Both the position numbers and the translations under genes were made by a program. From Larkinella sp049445795 (GTDB taxonomy: Bacteria > Bacteroidota > Bacteroidia > Cytophagales > Spirosomataceae): a stretch of 64,000 bases of DNA. Shown in pieces: positions 34,629 through 43,713 of this stretch (within the stretch, counting starts at the first letter, position 1; each line of letters opens with the position of its first letter). The notes under the pieces are model-generated. The model was not told where the DNA came from. It ran no database searches and worked only from the letters and a program-made list of their open reading frames with translations. Location: the NCBI RefSeq assembly GCF_049445795.1, contig NZ_JBMSDT010000014.1, forward strand, positions 62,001 through 126,000, given 5' to 3'.

Positions 34629-35522
34629 ATGGAAGATTTTCGGTTGAAAGTTTTTTACACCGTTGCCCGTCATCGCAGTTTTACGAAGGCTTCGGCCGAG
34701 CTGTTCATCACGCAGCCCGCCGTGACCAAACACGTTAAAGCGCTGGAAGACACGCTCGGCCTGCGATTGTTCGACCGGAAAGGTAATTCCATCGTGCTGA
34801 CGCCCCCCGGTGAGGTGCTGTTTCGCTACGCCGGACAGATTTTTGATCTGTATCAGGAAGCCCTGTTCGAACTCAATTCCTTCAAAAGCCAGCAAAAAGG
34901 GAGTTTGCGATTGGGCGCCAGCACCACCATTGCCCAGTACCTGATTTCGCCCCTGCTGGCGGCTTATTACGAACGCTACCCGACCATTCAGCTCAGCCTG
35001 CTGACGGGCAATACCGAGATGATCGAACAGGCGGTGTCGGCCAAAGACATCGACCTGGGCATTGTGGAGGGGAAAAAACACCATGCCGGGCTGAAATACC
35101 ACGATTTTCTGGAAGATGAGCTGGTGGCTGTCGTTCATGCCAACAGCCGCTACAGCCGTTTGAAGGAAATTACCCTGGAAGAACTCACAAACCTACCGCT
35201 GGTGTTGCGTGAACGCGGATCGGGCACGCTCGAAGTGCTGGAAACCGCTTTGCAGGAGCGCGGCATCCGGCCATCGTCGCTCACGGTGGTGATGCACCTG
35301 GGCAGTTCGGAAAGCATCAAATCGTTTCTGGAACACGCCAACTGCCTGTCCATTCTGTCGTCGCGGGCCATTGAGAAGGAAGTCCGGACCGGCCAGTTGA
35401 AAGTTGTTTCGATCAAGGATTTCCGACTTCCCCGAACGTTCAGTTTTGTCCATCTTCAGGGTCTGCCGGAAGGTTTGGCGGCAGGTTTCATGAACTACGC
35501 CCGCCGGTACTACAACCCGTAA
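34629..35522 (+). CDS. LysR-family transcriptional regulator
   Basis: This 297-residue protein starts at the ATG at 34629 (MEDFRLKVFYTVARHRSF). The N-terminal winged helix-turn-helix is complete: FTKASAELFITQPAVTKHVKALEDTLGLRLFDR, then the linker helix (GEVLFRYAGQIFDLYQEAL). A periplasmic-binding-like effector domain runs from about 88 to the end (SLRLGASTTIAQYLISPLLAAYYERYPTIQLSL-type start, here GSLRLGASTTIAQYL). The effector is unknown. It is transcribed away from glpD, which may be a target, though the 211-base gap is mostly repeat sequence. Confidence 0.9.
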   Translation: MEDFRLKVFYTVARHRSFTKASAELFITQPAVTKHVKALEDTLGLRLFDRKGNSIVLTPPGEVLFRYAGQIFDLYQEALFELNSFKSQQKGSLRLGASTTIAQYLISPLLAAYYERYPTIQLSLLTGNTEMIEQAVSAKDIDLGIVEGKKHHAGLKYHDFLEDELVAVVHANSRYSRLKEITLEELTNLPLVLRERGSGTLEVLETALQERGIRPSSLTVVMHLGSSESIKSFLEHANCLSILSSRAIEKEVRTGQLKVVSIKDFRLPRTFSFVHLQGLPEGLAAGFMNYARRYYNP

Positions 35523-35936
35523 ATCTCCCAGCTAATCCTCTGTGGAAAAACACGAAGCTATTTTATTTGCTTGTACGCACAGTTACCATTTCTGCAATTC
35601 TGAATCTCAATAGTATTCCACCAAACCAGGCGGTTTTCAGAATGAATTGGGGCTAATCAACCCATCAAATGCTGTGTTCGCCCGGGAAACGAAACGTGTA
35701 ACTACTAACCAAATGAGCATTCAGCATCAACTCTTTTCTCCTCCGCTCCGGGAATCGTCTAAAATTTTTTATTCACCTTTTTACCGGCCTACCTATAAAT
35801 CAACAAATCCCCATTTATAGTCACTCATAACCCGGTTTTTATCACAATTTCGGCGGAACCGTTTGCGGCAAGATGCCTAGCATTGATTGCCTGAACTGCC
35901 CGCCAGTTACCCAGTTAGGTCGCATTCCCCAGGTCT
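35523..35936. other. Intergenic region, no gene recognised
   Basis: These 414 bases follow the LysR gene. The composition is AT-richer than the flanks and no credible coding frame is visible. One perfect 8-bp inverted pair, CTATAAAT (35793-35800) and ATTTATAG (35813-35820), could be a hairpin or operator ahead of the broken acyltransferase gene. Confidence 0.5.
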
Positions 35937-37089
35937 ATGATTCAAAATTCTATGATTCTCTGTCCTCCTGTTTCCACACCCCAAACGTTCCGTTCCATCC
36001 AGGCGATGCGGGCCCTGGCGGCTTTGCTGGTCACCCTGTTTCATTTGACGGCCAAAATGGACAATATTGGCATTCAGTCACCCCTGCTCAATTGCTTCAG
36101 AGCCGGTTTTGGCGGGGTTGATCTGTTTTTCATCATCAGCGGTTTTATCATTACCCACACGAGCATCAGCAAGTTCGGGACGCCCCGACAGTGGTTACCT
36201 TACCTGAAGAAGCGCTTCATCCGGATTTATTCCCTGTACTGGATTCTACTGCTCCTGGCGAGCGTTGGTCTACTGGTTTTCAGGCTTTTTACTCCTTCCT
36301 TGCAATGGGTCCGATATGCGTTCAGCCCGCTAACCTTGCTAAAAGCCATCCTGCTACTGCCTTCGCACGAAAGTCCGCTGCTCGTTACCTGGACGCTGAG
36401 CCATGAGCTGTATTTTACCTGCTGTTCGGGTGCCTGATTTGATCATTCCGGCGGTTGTGGTTGGCGCTACGGTTTTCAGCGGCATCATGACGTTGCTGGG
36501 CCATCCGTATTTCTTCAATTTTCCGCTGAATGACTTCTTTTTCAGCCCGTTCAACCTGGAATTTTGCCTCGGCATTACCGTCTATTTTCTGACCCGCCCC
36601 ACGCTCGTTCGGATTCCACTCATTCTTGTTGCAGCCGCCTGTGCGTTGTTTGTCTACACCGGTCAACACATCAACCCGGCAGACCTCTGGTTTCGCGTCG
36701 GTGGGCTTGGTCTACCCGCCACGGTTTTGCTGCTGGCGCTGATTCAGTGGGAAAAAACCGGCACCATCCGCTATCCGGCCCGACTGTTGAAACTCGGAGA
36801 TGCCTCGTACATGCTGTACCTGATCCACATGCCCGTCGTCATGGTCGTCACCCACGCCCTGCTCCTACTCGGCCTTCGGCAGCACGTTCTTGTCACCAAT
36901 TTTGCGTTACTGATCGGTCTGGTCTGGTTTAGCGGACTGGCCCACCAGCGTATCGAAAAACCGCTCCTCCACTGGCTCAACAACCGCCCCCGGGCGGCAG
37001 CCGCGTTCAGCTACCGGCTTACCCTGCTGAATTTAGTCCGAATCCTGGTTAGCAAACCATCGGCCACACACAAAATGTTCGTTCGCTAA
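35937..37089 (+). pseudogene. Frameshifted acyltransferase-3 family membrane protein
   Basis: The first frame (35937-36437) encodes the N-terminus of an acyltransferase-3/OafA-type protein: FRSIQAMRALAALLVTLFHL, GGVDLFFIISGFIITHTS, YLKKRFIRIYSLYWILLLL and TWTLSHELYF, where it derails into TCCSGA and stops. The rest continues in another frame from about 36403 to 37089: multiple membrane helices, ARLLKLGDASYMLYLIHMPVV and QRIEKPLLHWL, the normal C-terminal motifs. The expected word after SHELYF is YLLFG, which is present in the third frame (about 36411-36425), so at least two frame changes or a small deletion separate the halves. Intact relatives O-acylate surface sugars. I see no sign of programmed frameshifting. 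Confidence 0.8.
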
Positions 37090-37122
37090 CGTTATGCCGT
37101 AAAAGCAGGAATTTCTAAACAG

Positions 37123-37145
37123 AAGCCTCTTCGGAGGCTTTTTTT
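37123..37145 (+). terminator. Intrinsic terminator after the acyltransferase pseudogene
   Basis: AAGCCTC (37123-37129), loop TTCG, GAGGCTT (37134-37140), then a run of T to 37145. The UUCG tetraloop and T-run make a standard Rho-independent terminator, which has survived although the upstream gene is broken. Confidence 0.8.
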
Positions 37146-37199
37146 ATTCGTGAAATCTCCCGAAGATTGATCCATTGTTTTCACCCTTTTTTGTGCCTA

Positions 37200-37619
37200 A
37201 TGCGTAACAACCTGTTTTATTATCTCGTATTGCTGATTCTGACGCTCGTCGATGCCTGGCTGCTCGCCCATCCAAACCTGATTGGTCAGATTGGTATTTT
37301 CTGGTACGATTACGACTACCTCGACACCCTCCCCAAAGCGATGGGAACGGTGGCCGCAACGGTGGTGGCCGCGCTGTTGGTTGGTTTGGTCATCAAACGC
37401 ATGCTGAGCGGGCCGCTGGCGGTGGTATTAGCGATCGGGCTATTTGTTTTCTGCCTGTTTGTGGTTTTCCAGACCTACACCCGGTTTTCTACCGGCACTT
37501 ACCAGTTTACAGGTTCCGGATTCAAAACCGGTGCTGTTTTGCTCCCGGCCATTCTGGCAATCATATTTGGCAAAACTTCTTACGACGTTATCACGACCAA
37601 AAGGAGCAAAAAGCGCTGA
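37200..37619 (+). CDS. Unknown four-helix membrane protein
   Basis: This 139-residue protein starts at the ATG at 37200 (MRNNLFYYLVLLILTLVDAWLL). Hydrophobic helices lie at about 5-23, 48-67, 72-92 and 110-125, and the C-terminus is very basic (TTKRSKKR), consistent with the positive-inside rule. No family motif is recognised. It follows a terminator and precedes a DUF3500 pseudogene on the opposite strand, so it is probably a single-gene unit. Base composition is ordinary for the window. Confidence 0.6.
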   Translation: MRNNLFYYLVLLILTLVDAWLLAHPNLIGQIGIFWYDYDYLDTLPKAMGTVAATVVAALLVGLVIKRMLSGPLAVVLAIGLFVFCLFVVFQTYTRFSTGTYQFTGSGFKTGAVLLPAILAIIFGKTSYDVITTKRSKKR

Positions 37620-37636
37620 ACCGGAACCTGGCCGAC

Positions 37637-38367
37637 TCATTTGTGACTTTGCAGGTAATGCTGCTTCAGCAGGTCTTCGCCAAATTCGCTTCCTTTTTCG
37701 CGCAGAATGGCGTGAATAGGGTTTCCGTCGTTCTGAAATCCGACGTTATCGTACTCAATCAGGAAGTCAGGCCCGTTGATGAGGTAATAATGCGGCTGGT
37801 TATTTTCCAGACTACCCACCCAGGCAAATTACACCTTGTCGAGGCCCGACTTCATGATTTTGCTTAAAAGCTGGTGGGCTTTCTGGTGTTCGAAGTTATG
37901 GGTAAATTCCTGAATCAGCAAGGTCAGTAAGGCCTTCTGGTTGTCATTAAATTGCCGTGTCCCCACTTCATGTTCTGCATCATCGTGAGCGTTTTCTGGT
38001 TGATCTCACCCTTGTCGAACGCCTGTTGGTACAGCGAATTCAGGATGTCGTCGAGTTGCATGATGCTGGTGGTTTTCAGGTAGCCCTGCGAACTCAACAT
38101 CGCCGACAACACCGGGTGGAAAGCCATGCGGCTTTTGTCGAACAAAGAACCCTAGGCAATACCCGGCCGGGGCACCAGGCCCACCGGCAGGTTGGTCCAT
38201 TTAAGCCGCAGACTGTCGGTGAAGGCGTACTGCGTTTCCTGCAACTCTTCGGCATTCAGCGTCGCCAGAAACTGGGTAGTCGTTTCGACCAGTTTCCGGG
38301 TCGATTGGGCAAATCCGGTTGTGGTCAGTAAACCGCATAGCGCCAGCAGGGTAAGCGTTTTTTTCAT
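37637..38367 (-). pseudogene. Decayed DUF3500-family secreted protein
   Basis: Fragments in order: signal peptide MKKTLTLLALCGLLTTTGFA and the family's N-terminus to VPRPGIA (38367-38155); an in-frame TAG at 38154-38152; the same frame continues as GSLFDKSRMAFHPVLSAMLSS to KWGHGN. There an internal deletion joins a different frame, FNDNQKALLTLLIQEF, and after KSGLDKV an in-frame TAA precedes FAWVGSLENNQPHYY, and the C-terminus ends GEDLLKQHYLQSHK at 37637. So there are two nonsense codons and one frameshifting deletion, likely of about 100 codons judged from the intact paralogue at 43714. The intact family has a domain of unknown function and is exported. Confidence 0.88.
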
Positions 38368-38546
38368 GAGCGATGGTTTAGGTACCGTTCCAAGCCGGGA
38401 TGGTGGCGTTAAATTATCATTAATTTGCGCTTGATTCTCCCGGCAAACCGCTTTTTCTGAATGCCGCGTTTCGAAATTTTGCGGATCTTCGTTCGGCCAG
38501 CGGTTTTGCCACCAAGGCACCTTATTCCCTGAACGACGTATCGCTT

Positions 38547-39839
38547 ATGTTGACGACGCATCTATTCACCCTGCTGGCCCTAACGATGTTGCCGCTTCGT
38601 TCCGAACAAACAGGCAAACCGGTTCCTTTTTCCGAAAAAACCGTCCGGAGTACACTTTACAAACCCGACTGGGTGTTCGACGGCGAGACGATGCACGAAG
38701 GCTGGGCAGTATTGGTAAACGGTGAGAAAATTGAAGCCGTCGGGCCGGTCGGTTCGCTGCAAAGCGCGGGCGTCGAGGTCGTGGCGTTAACCGGCCAAAC
38801 CCTGCTGCCCGGGCTGATTGAAGGCCACTCGCACCTGTTGCTCCATCCGTACAACGAAACATCCTGGGACGATCAGGTCCTGAAAGAACCGCGTTCCTAC
38901 CGGGTCGCACGGGCGACGGTTCACGCCCGAAACACCCTGCAAGCCGGTTTTACGACGGTCCGCGATCTGGGCACCGAAGGCGCGGATTACGACGATGTAG
39001 GGCTGAAACAAGCCATCGAGCAGGGGTTGATTCCCGGCCCGCGCATGATCGTCGCGACCCGGGCGCTGATTGCCACCGGCAGTTATGCCCCCAAAGGCTT
39101 CAGTCCCGACGTGACGGTGCCGCAGGGCGCCGAAGAAGCCGACGGTCACGACCGGTTGATTCAGGCTGTCCGGCGGCAAATCGGCAAGGGGGCCGACGTT
39201 TTGAAAGTGTACGCGGATTACCGCTGGGGGCTGATGGGTGAAGCCCGGCCGACGTTCACGCTCGACGAGTTGAAGCTGATCGTGGAAGTGGCCCGGAGCA
39301 GCGGCCGACCCACGGTAGCCCATGCCGGATCGGCGGAAGGGATGCGCCGGGCGATTCTGGCCGGCTGCGAAACCCTCGAACACGGCGACGCCGGAACGCC
39401 CGAACTATTTGCCCTGATGAAAGAACACGGCACGGCCCTCTGCCCCACCGTCGCTGCGGGCGAGGCCATCAGCCAGTACCGGGGCTGGAAAAAAGGCGTT
39501 GACCCCGAACCCGACCGGATTCGGCAGAAGCGAATTACCTTCCGGCAGGCGCTGGATGCGGGCGTCCGGATTTGCTTCGGGGGCGATGTGGGTGTGTTTG
39601 CCCATGGCGATAACGCCCGTGAACTGGAATTGATGGTGGACTACGGCATGAAACCGCTGGATGCCCTGCGCTCGGCCACGTCCGTCAACGCCGACGTCTT
39701 TCACCTGGCCGACCGGGGGCGCATCCGACCCGGTTTGCTGGCCGACCTGGTGAGCGTCGAGGGCGACCCGACCCGGTCGATCGGGGCCATCCGGCGGGTA
39801 CGGCTCGTGGTGAAAGGCGGAGCGCCGGTGCAACGGTAA
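38547..39839 (+). CDS. Amidohydrolase-family protein (imidazolonepropionase-like)
   Basis: This 430-residue protein has an N-terminal hydrophobic stretch (MLTTHLFTLLALTMLPL), possibly a signal peptide. The TIM-barrel metal-dependent hydrolase motifs are in order: LLPGLIEGHSHLLLHP (HxH pair), a Lys in DVLKVYADYR, PTVAHAGSAEGMRRAI, GCETLEHGD and FGGDVGVFAHGDNARELELMV, ending with the composite domain RIRPGLLADLVSVEGDP. Such enzymes hydrolyse cyclic amides or dipeptides (prolidase-like). Substrate not known. It is followed after 250 bases by the citrate synthase gene and is probably a separate unit. Confidence 0.88.
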   Translation: MLTTHLFTLLALTMLPLRSEQTGKPVPFSEKTVRSTLYKPDWVFDGETMHEGWAVLVNGEKIEAVGPVGSLQSAGVEVVALTGQTLLPGLIEGHSHLLLHPYNETSWDDQVLKEPRSYRVARATVHARNTLQAGFTTVRDLGTEGADYDDVGLKQAIEQGLIPGPRMIVATRALIATGSYAPKGFSPDVTVPQGAEEADGHDRLIQAVRRQIGKGADVLKVYADYRWGLMGEARPTFTLDELKLIVEVARSSGRPTVAHAGSAEGMRRAILAGCETLEHGDAGTPELFALMKEHGTALCPTVAAGEAISQYRGWKKGVDPEPDRIRQKRITFRQALDAGVRICFGGDVGVFAHGDNARELELMVDYGMKPLDALRSATSVNADVFHLADRGRIRPGLLADLVSVEGDPTRSIGAIRRVRLVVKGGAPVQR

Positions 39840-40090
39840 TGGCAACTAAACCCATTGATTTTGGGTTAGACAAGTAGATTTTGCACAAATCCTGTGTTTT
39901 TACCGAAATAATCGATGGTCGTTCCCGGTTTTTGCCTAATTTCGCCCGATGCGGATACGTCCGTCGTCGGGGCAGCAGGGTCGCCACGGCGGGTGAGTTT
40001 GCGCTGTGGAACTGCCCATTCCAGTGGAAAGGCCAAACGCATCGACCTATAACCCAGTTCATTATTAATTGATTCACTCACCCCATACGT

Positions 40091-41377
40091 ATGTCAAACA
40101 TTGCCGAATTGTCGGTCGATGGCAAAACCTACCAATTCCCGACCGTGGTTGGTAGCGAACAGGAAAAAGCCATTGACATTTCCAACCTCCGCGACCAGAC
40201 GGGCTACGTCACATTAGATAAAGGATACAAAAATACCGGTGCCACCCAGAGCGCCATCACCTTCCTCGACGGCGAAGAGGGCATTTTGCGGTATCGGGGT
40301 TACTCCATCGAAGACCTGGCTGACAAAGCCAGCTTTCTGGAAGTAGCTTACCTGCTGATTTACGGCGAGCTACCCACCCAGGAGCAATACAGCGCTTTTG
40401 AAGACCGCATCCGGCGACATACGATGGTCAACGAAGACATGCGGAAGATTTTCGAAGGCTTCCCCAACAACGCTCACCCGATGGGCGTGCTGTCGTCGCT
40501 GGTCAGCGCCCTGAGCGCTTTTTACCCGGATTCGTACGACGATAAAGCGCCGGATCAAACCGAGTTGCACATCATCCGGCTTCTGGCCAAACTGCCGACG
40601 ATTGCGACCTGGTCGTACAAAAAATCGCAGGGGCATCCGGTCAATTACCCGAAAAACCAGCTCGACTACTGCTCAAACTTCCTGCAAATGATGTTTGCGC
40701 TGCCCGTGGAAGACTACCAGGTCGACCCGCTGGTATCGAGCGCCCTGAACAAACTGCTGATCCTGCACGCCGACCACGAACAGAACTGCTCGACCTCGAC
40801 GGTGCGGCTCGTGGGTTCGTCGCGGGCCAACATTTATTCCTCGATTTCGGCTGGCATCAACGCCCTTTGGGGACCGCTGCACGGCGGGGCCAACCAGGAG
40901 GTGATCGAGATGCTCGAAGAAATTAAGGACAACGGCGGGGACGTCGCCAAGTACATCGACATGGCCAAAAATGCCAAAACGACCGGTTTCCGGCTGTTTG
41001 GTTTTGGTCACCGTGTGTACAAGAACTTTGACCCGCGCGCCAAGATCATCAAGAAAGCCGCCGACGACGTGCTGGGCAAGCTGGGCGTGAATGACCCGGT
41101 TCTGGAAATTGCCAAAGGCCTGGAAGAAGCCGCCCTGAACGACGAGTATTTCGTCTCGCGGAAACTGTACCCGAACGTCGACTTTTACTCGGGCATCATT
41201 TACCGCGCCCTCGGCATCCCGACCAATATGTTTACGGTGATGTTTGCCATCGGCCGTTTGCCGGGCTGGATTGCGCAGTGGAAAGAAATGCGCGAACAGA
41301 AAGAACCGATCGGCCGGCCGCGCCAGATTTACACCGGTGCCACGCTGCGCGAGTTCAAAGCCATCGGCGACCGCTAA
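40091..41377 (+). CDS. gltA: Citrate synthase
   Basis: This 428-residue type II (hexameric) citrate synthase joins acetyl-CoA and oxaloacetate in the first step of the TCA cycle. The N-terminal beta domain (SVDGKTYQFPTVVGSEQEKAIDI) is typical of the long bacterial form. Catalytic and binding motifs are HADHEQNCSTSTVRLVGSS, WGPLHGGANQEV, FGFGHRVYKNFDPRA and YPNVDFYSGIIY (catalytic Asp). The last stretch, QIYTGA, is the usual C-terminal motif. It has its own strong terminator 34 bases downstream. Confidence 0.97.
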   Translation: MSNIAELSVDGKTYQFPTVVGSEQEKAIDISNLRDQTGYVTLDKGYKNTGATQSAITFLDGEEGILRYRGYSIEDLADKASFLEVAYLLIYGELPTQEQYSAFEDRIRRHTMVNEDMRKIFEGFPNNAHPMGVLSSLVSALSAFYPDSYDDKAPDQTELHIIRLLAKLPTIATWSYKKSQGHPVNYPKNQLDYCSNFLQMMFALPVEDYQVDPLVSSALNKLLILHADHEQNCSTSTVRLVGSSRANIYSSISAGINALWGPLHGGANQEVIEMLEEIKDNGGDVAKYIDMAKNAKTTGFRLFGFGHRVYKNFDPRAKIIKKAADDVLGKLGVNDPVLEIAKGLEEAALNDEYFVSRKLYPNVDFYSGIIYRALGIPTNMFTVMFAIGRLPGWIAQWKEMREQKEPIGRPRQIYTGATLREFKAIGDR

Positions 41378-41410
41378 GGTTTCAAAACCGCATCCGTTGT
41401 TTGCTATGAA

Positions 41411-41441
41411 GTCGGAAGGGCCAGCCCTTCCGACTTTTTTT
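41411..41441 (+). terminator. Intrinsic terminator of gltA
   Basis: GTCGGAAGGG (41411-41420) pairs perfectly with CCCTTCCGAC (41425-41434) around a four-base loop and is followed by seven T (41435-41441). This is a standard Rho-independent terminator 34 bases after the gltA stop. Confidence 0.92.
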
Positions 41442-41468
41442 GTTGGTATGGGGACAGCGGAAACAGGC

Positions 41469-42239
41469 TCACCCCGCCTGATTCAGAAATGCCTGTATCT
41501 TGTCCCGGTAATTCCTCGTCCATTTGAGCACCCGCCCGGTTTTGAGCCGAACGATGTAATCGCCGTTGAAGTGGGTTTCGACCTCCTGCACGTACGCCAG
41601 GTTGACGATGTGCGAGCGGTGAATGCGGACAAACTGCTTCGGGTCCAGCCGGGTTTCGAGCTTGGTCAGGCTGTCGTACACGATGTGTTTGCCGGTGGCC
41701 GTGTGCAGGGTCACGTAATTGCCGTCGGCATCGACAAACTCCACCTCGCTGAGGTCCACGAAATACATCCGGCCCTGCTCTTTGACCAGCACCCGCGACA
41801 GAAACGCCCGGGCTGGCGCCTGACCGGCCAGCAACTGCGCCAGCAGGGCTTCGATTTTGGGCTGGCTGCGGCTGTTGAGCCGGTCCAGGGCCCGGCCCAG
41901 CGACTGCCCAAACCGGATGTCGTCGAAGGGTTTCAGCAGGTAATCAATGGCATTGACCTCAAAAGCCCGGAGCGCATACTGGTCGTAGGCTGTCGTGAAC
42001 ACTACCGTCGGCTGGTGGTCGGGCCAGACCTGCCGCAAGACGCCAAAACCGTCGAGTCGGGGCATCTGAATGTCCAGAAAAATGAGTTGCGGGCGGTGCA
42101 ACAGAATTTTCTGCACAGCTTCGAGGCCATTGGCCGCTTCGTCGACGACCTGAATGGCGGGCGTATCGGCCAGCAAGGTGCGAATCACCTCGCGGGCGGC
42201 CGGTTCGTCGTCAATGATGAGCGTGGGATAGGGATGCAT
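41469..42239 (-). CDS. LytTR-type response regulator
   Basis: This 256-residue protein starts at the ATG at 42239 (MHPYPTLIIDDEPAAREVI). The receiver domain (1-120) has D10/D11, phospho-acceptor D56 in FLDIQMPRLDGFG, the Thr in VVFTTAYDQYAL and Lys in YLLKPFDD. A LytTR DNA-binding domain follows (about 150-250): VDLSEVEFVDADGNYVTLHT, KFVRIHRSHIVNLAYVQEV. Its start lies inside the end of the histidine kinase gene (29-base overlap), so the two are translationally coupled and form a LytS/LytR (YehU/YehT-like) two-component pair. The target genes are unknown. Confidence 0.93.
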   Translation of the reverse strand: MHPYPTLIIDDEPAAREVIRTLLADTPAIQVVDEAANGLEAVQKILLHRPQLIFLDIQMPRLDGFGVLRQVWPDHQPTVVFTTAYDQYALRAFEVNAIDYLLKPFDDIRFGQSLGRALDRLNSRSQPKIEALLAQLLAGQAPARAFLSRVLVKEQGRMYFVDLSEVEFVDADGNYVTLHTATGKHIVYDSLTKLETRLDPKQFVRIHRSHIVNLAYVQEVETHFNGDYIVRLKTGRVLKWTRNYRDKIQAFLNQAG

Positions 42240-43410
42240 GACGGAAAGACGGGTTTTCATTCGAAAACTGGCAGGGAATCAGCAGCGTGACGGTGGTCGT
42301 TCCGCCCGGCGGCTGTTCAAACCGGAGTTGCGCCCGGTCGCCGTAGGCTTGCTGCAACCGCGAGAGCGTATTGGGCAAGCCGAGCCCCAGGCCCGACGTA
42401 TCGTGCAGTTGCTCCTGCCCCAGCCCGTTGTCGAACACATCGATGACAACGGTTTCATTCACCCGCCGGGCCGTCACCTGAATCCGGGCTTCTTCGGTCA
42501 GGTCGGCAATGCCGTGGGTGATGGCGTTTTCGACCAGCGGTTGCAGGATCAATTGCGGTACCAGGCATTCTTCGGCCTCCGGATCAATGGAAAAGTCGAC
42601 CGTTAGCCGGTCTTCAAACCGGATTTGCTGAATGGAAAGATACTGGCGGGTCAGGGTAATTTCGTCGCGCAACGTAATGAAATTGGCCTGTTGCCGTGCC
42701 AAAACGCCCCGGAGCAGATCGCTGAGCGTGGTCACCATCAGGGCCGCCCGGCGGGTTTGCCCCCGGAGCATCAGACTGACGACGGTGTGCAGCGTATTGA
42801 ACAGGAAATGCGGGTTCAACTGCATTTTCAGGGCCTGCAACTGGGCATTCGCCAACTGGTTTTTTAGCTGTTCATTCGTCAATTCGGTCTGAAGTTGTTG
42901 CTGTTTCAGCGCCTGCAACTGATTCACGTACGTCAGCACATTGTAACAAACCACCAGCAGCAGGTATTGCGCGAAGGCCGTTCCAAAGCTGAGCGAAAAA
43001 ACCGTCAGAATCCGTCGCAGTGTAATCTGACGTCCCTGCTCCCGCGCCATCGCCGACCCCAGTAGGGTGTATTCAATCAATAATTCGATTCCGTAGAGAA
43101 CGGCGGCAATCACCAAATGCGTCAAAACCTGGCGAAAAACGCCTTGGGTCCGCTGGCTTTTGAGGAACGAAAACCGCTGGGCGCAGAGAATGATCAGGGG
43201 TGTTGCGCCCCACCAGAACAATAATTCGATGAGCCAGTACAGCGTTTCGGTTGCGTACATCGGGGCGTTGGGCGTCAGCAACCAGGCCATCGTCGCCTGA
43301 CAATACCAGATCAGGCCAAAAAAACTCCAGTATAAAAAGCTGTACCACCAGAATTGGCGGACAGTCATGGGCAGGCCCGAGGTTTGCAACACCCGGTGGG
43401 TTAATCTCAT
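42211..43410 (-). CDS. LytS/YehU-type sensor histidine kinase
   Basis: This 399-residue membrane protein has four hydrophobic segments (about 20-45, 55-78, 95-115 and 132-158), then a coiled coil rich in Gln/Leu (162-193) and the His_kinase motif ALKMQLNPHFLFNTLHTVVSLM with H201. The ATP-binding part has PQLILQPLVENAITHG (N-box), VFDNGLG and GLGLGLPNTLSRLQQAYG. There is no extracytoplasmic domain of any size, so the signal is probably sensed within the membrane. The gene overlaps the response regulator gene by 29 bases. A later ATG (residue 15) is an alternative start. Confidence 0.92.
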   Translation of the reverse strand: MRLTHRVLQTSGLPMTVRQFWWYSFLYWSFFGLIWYCQATMAWLLTPNAPMYATETLYWLIELLFWWGATPLIILCAQRFSFLKSQRTQGVFRQVLTHLVIAAVLYGIELLIEYTLLGSAMAREQGRQITLRRILTVFSLSFGTAFAQYLLLVVCYNVLTYVNQLQALKQQQLQTELTNEQLKNQLANAQLQALKMQLNPHFLFNTLHTVVSLMLRGQTRRAALMVTTLSDLLRGVLARQQANFITLRDEITLTRQYLSIQQIRFEDRLTVDFSIDPEAEECLVPQLILQPLVENAITHGIADLTEEARIQVTARRVNETVVIDVFDNGLGQEQLHDTSGLGLGLPNTLSRLQQAYGDRAQLRFEQPPGGTTTVTLLIPCQFSNENPSFRHASLSHAHH

Positions 43411-43713
43411 GGTTCGCTACAAGTTCAATACCGTGTCGAAGGTAGTGCTTTTGCCGGTTGCCCTCATCACCGCTCATAACGCGATGACGCCACTCGGAAA
43501 GAATACAACTACCGGGGCAGCAGGCCCTCAAAACCAGACAAAATAAGCCGCAACCCGGCTTCTGAGGACGCTAAATTATTCGAAGTGAATCAGGTTTTAT
43601 TTGAACGGGTACCGGAAGCGGATGAAACGCTGGTTTACCGGGACTTGTCGATAAATTATCGTCCGCAAAATGCCAAAAATCCGTACCTTTCCTTTTTAAC
43701 TTCCTAAGCCCTC
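43411..43713. other. Intergenic region between divergent genes
   Basis: These 303 bases lie between the histidine kinase and the intact DUF3500 gene. There is no credible open frame. A short palindrome, CGATAAATTATCG, lies near 43650, about 60 bases before the DUF3500 start, and could be an operator. Confidence 0.45.

Noticed and set aside
36403..36440. Programmed frameshift in the acyltransferase gene
   Set aside because: No slippery heptamer with a downstream hairpin is evident, and two changes are needed to recover the family sequence, so plain decay is the simpler reading.
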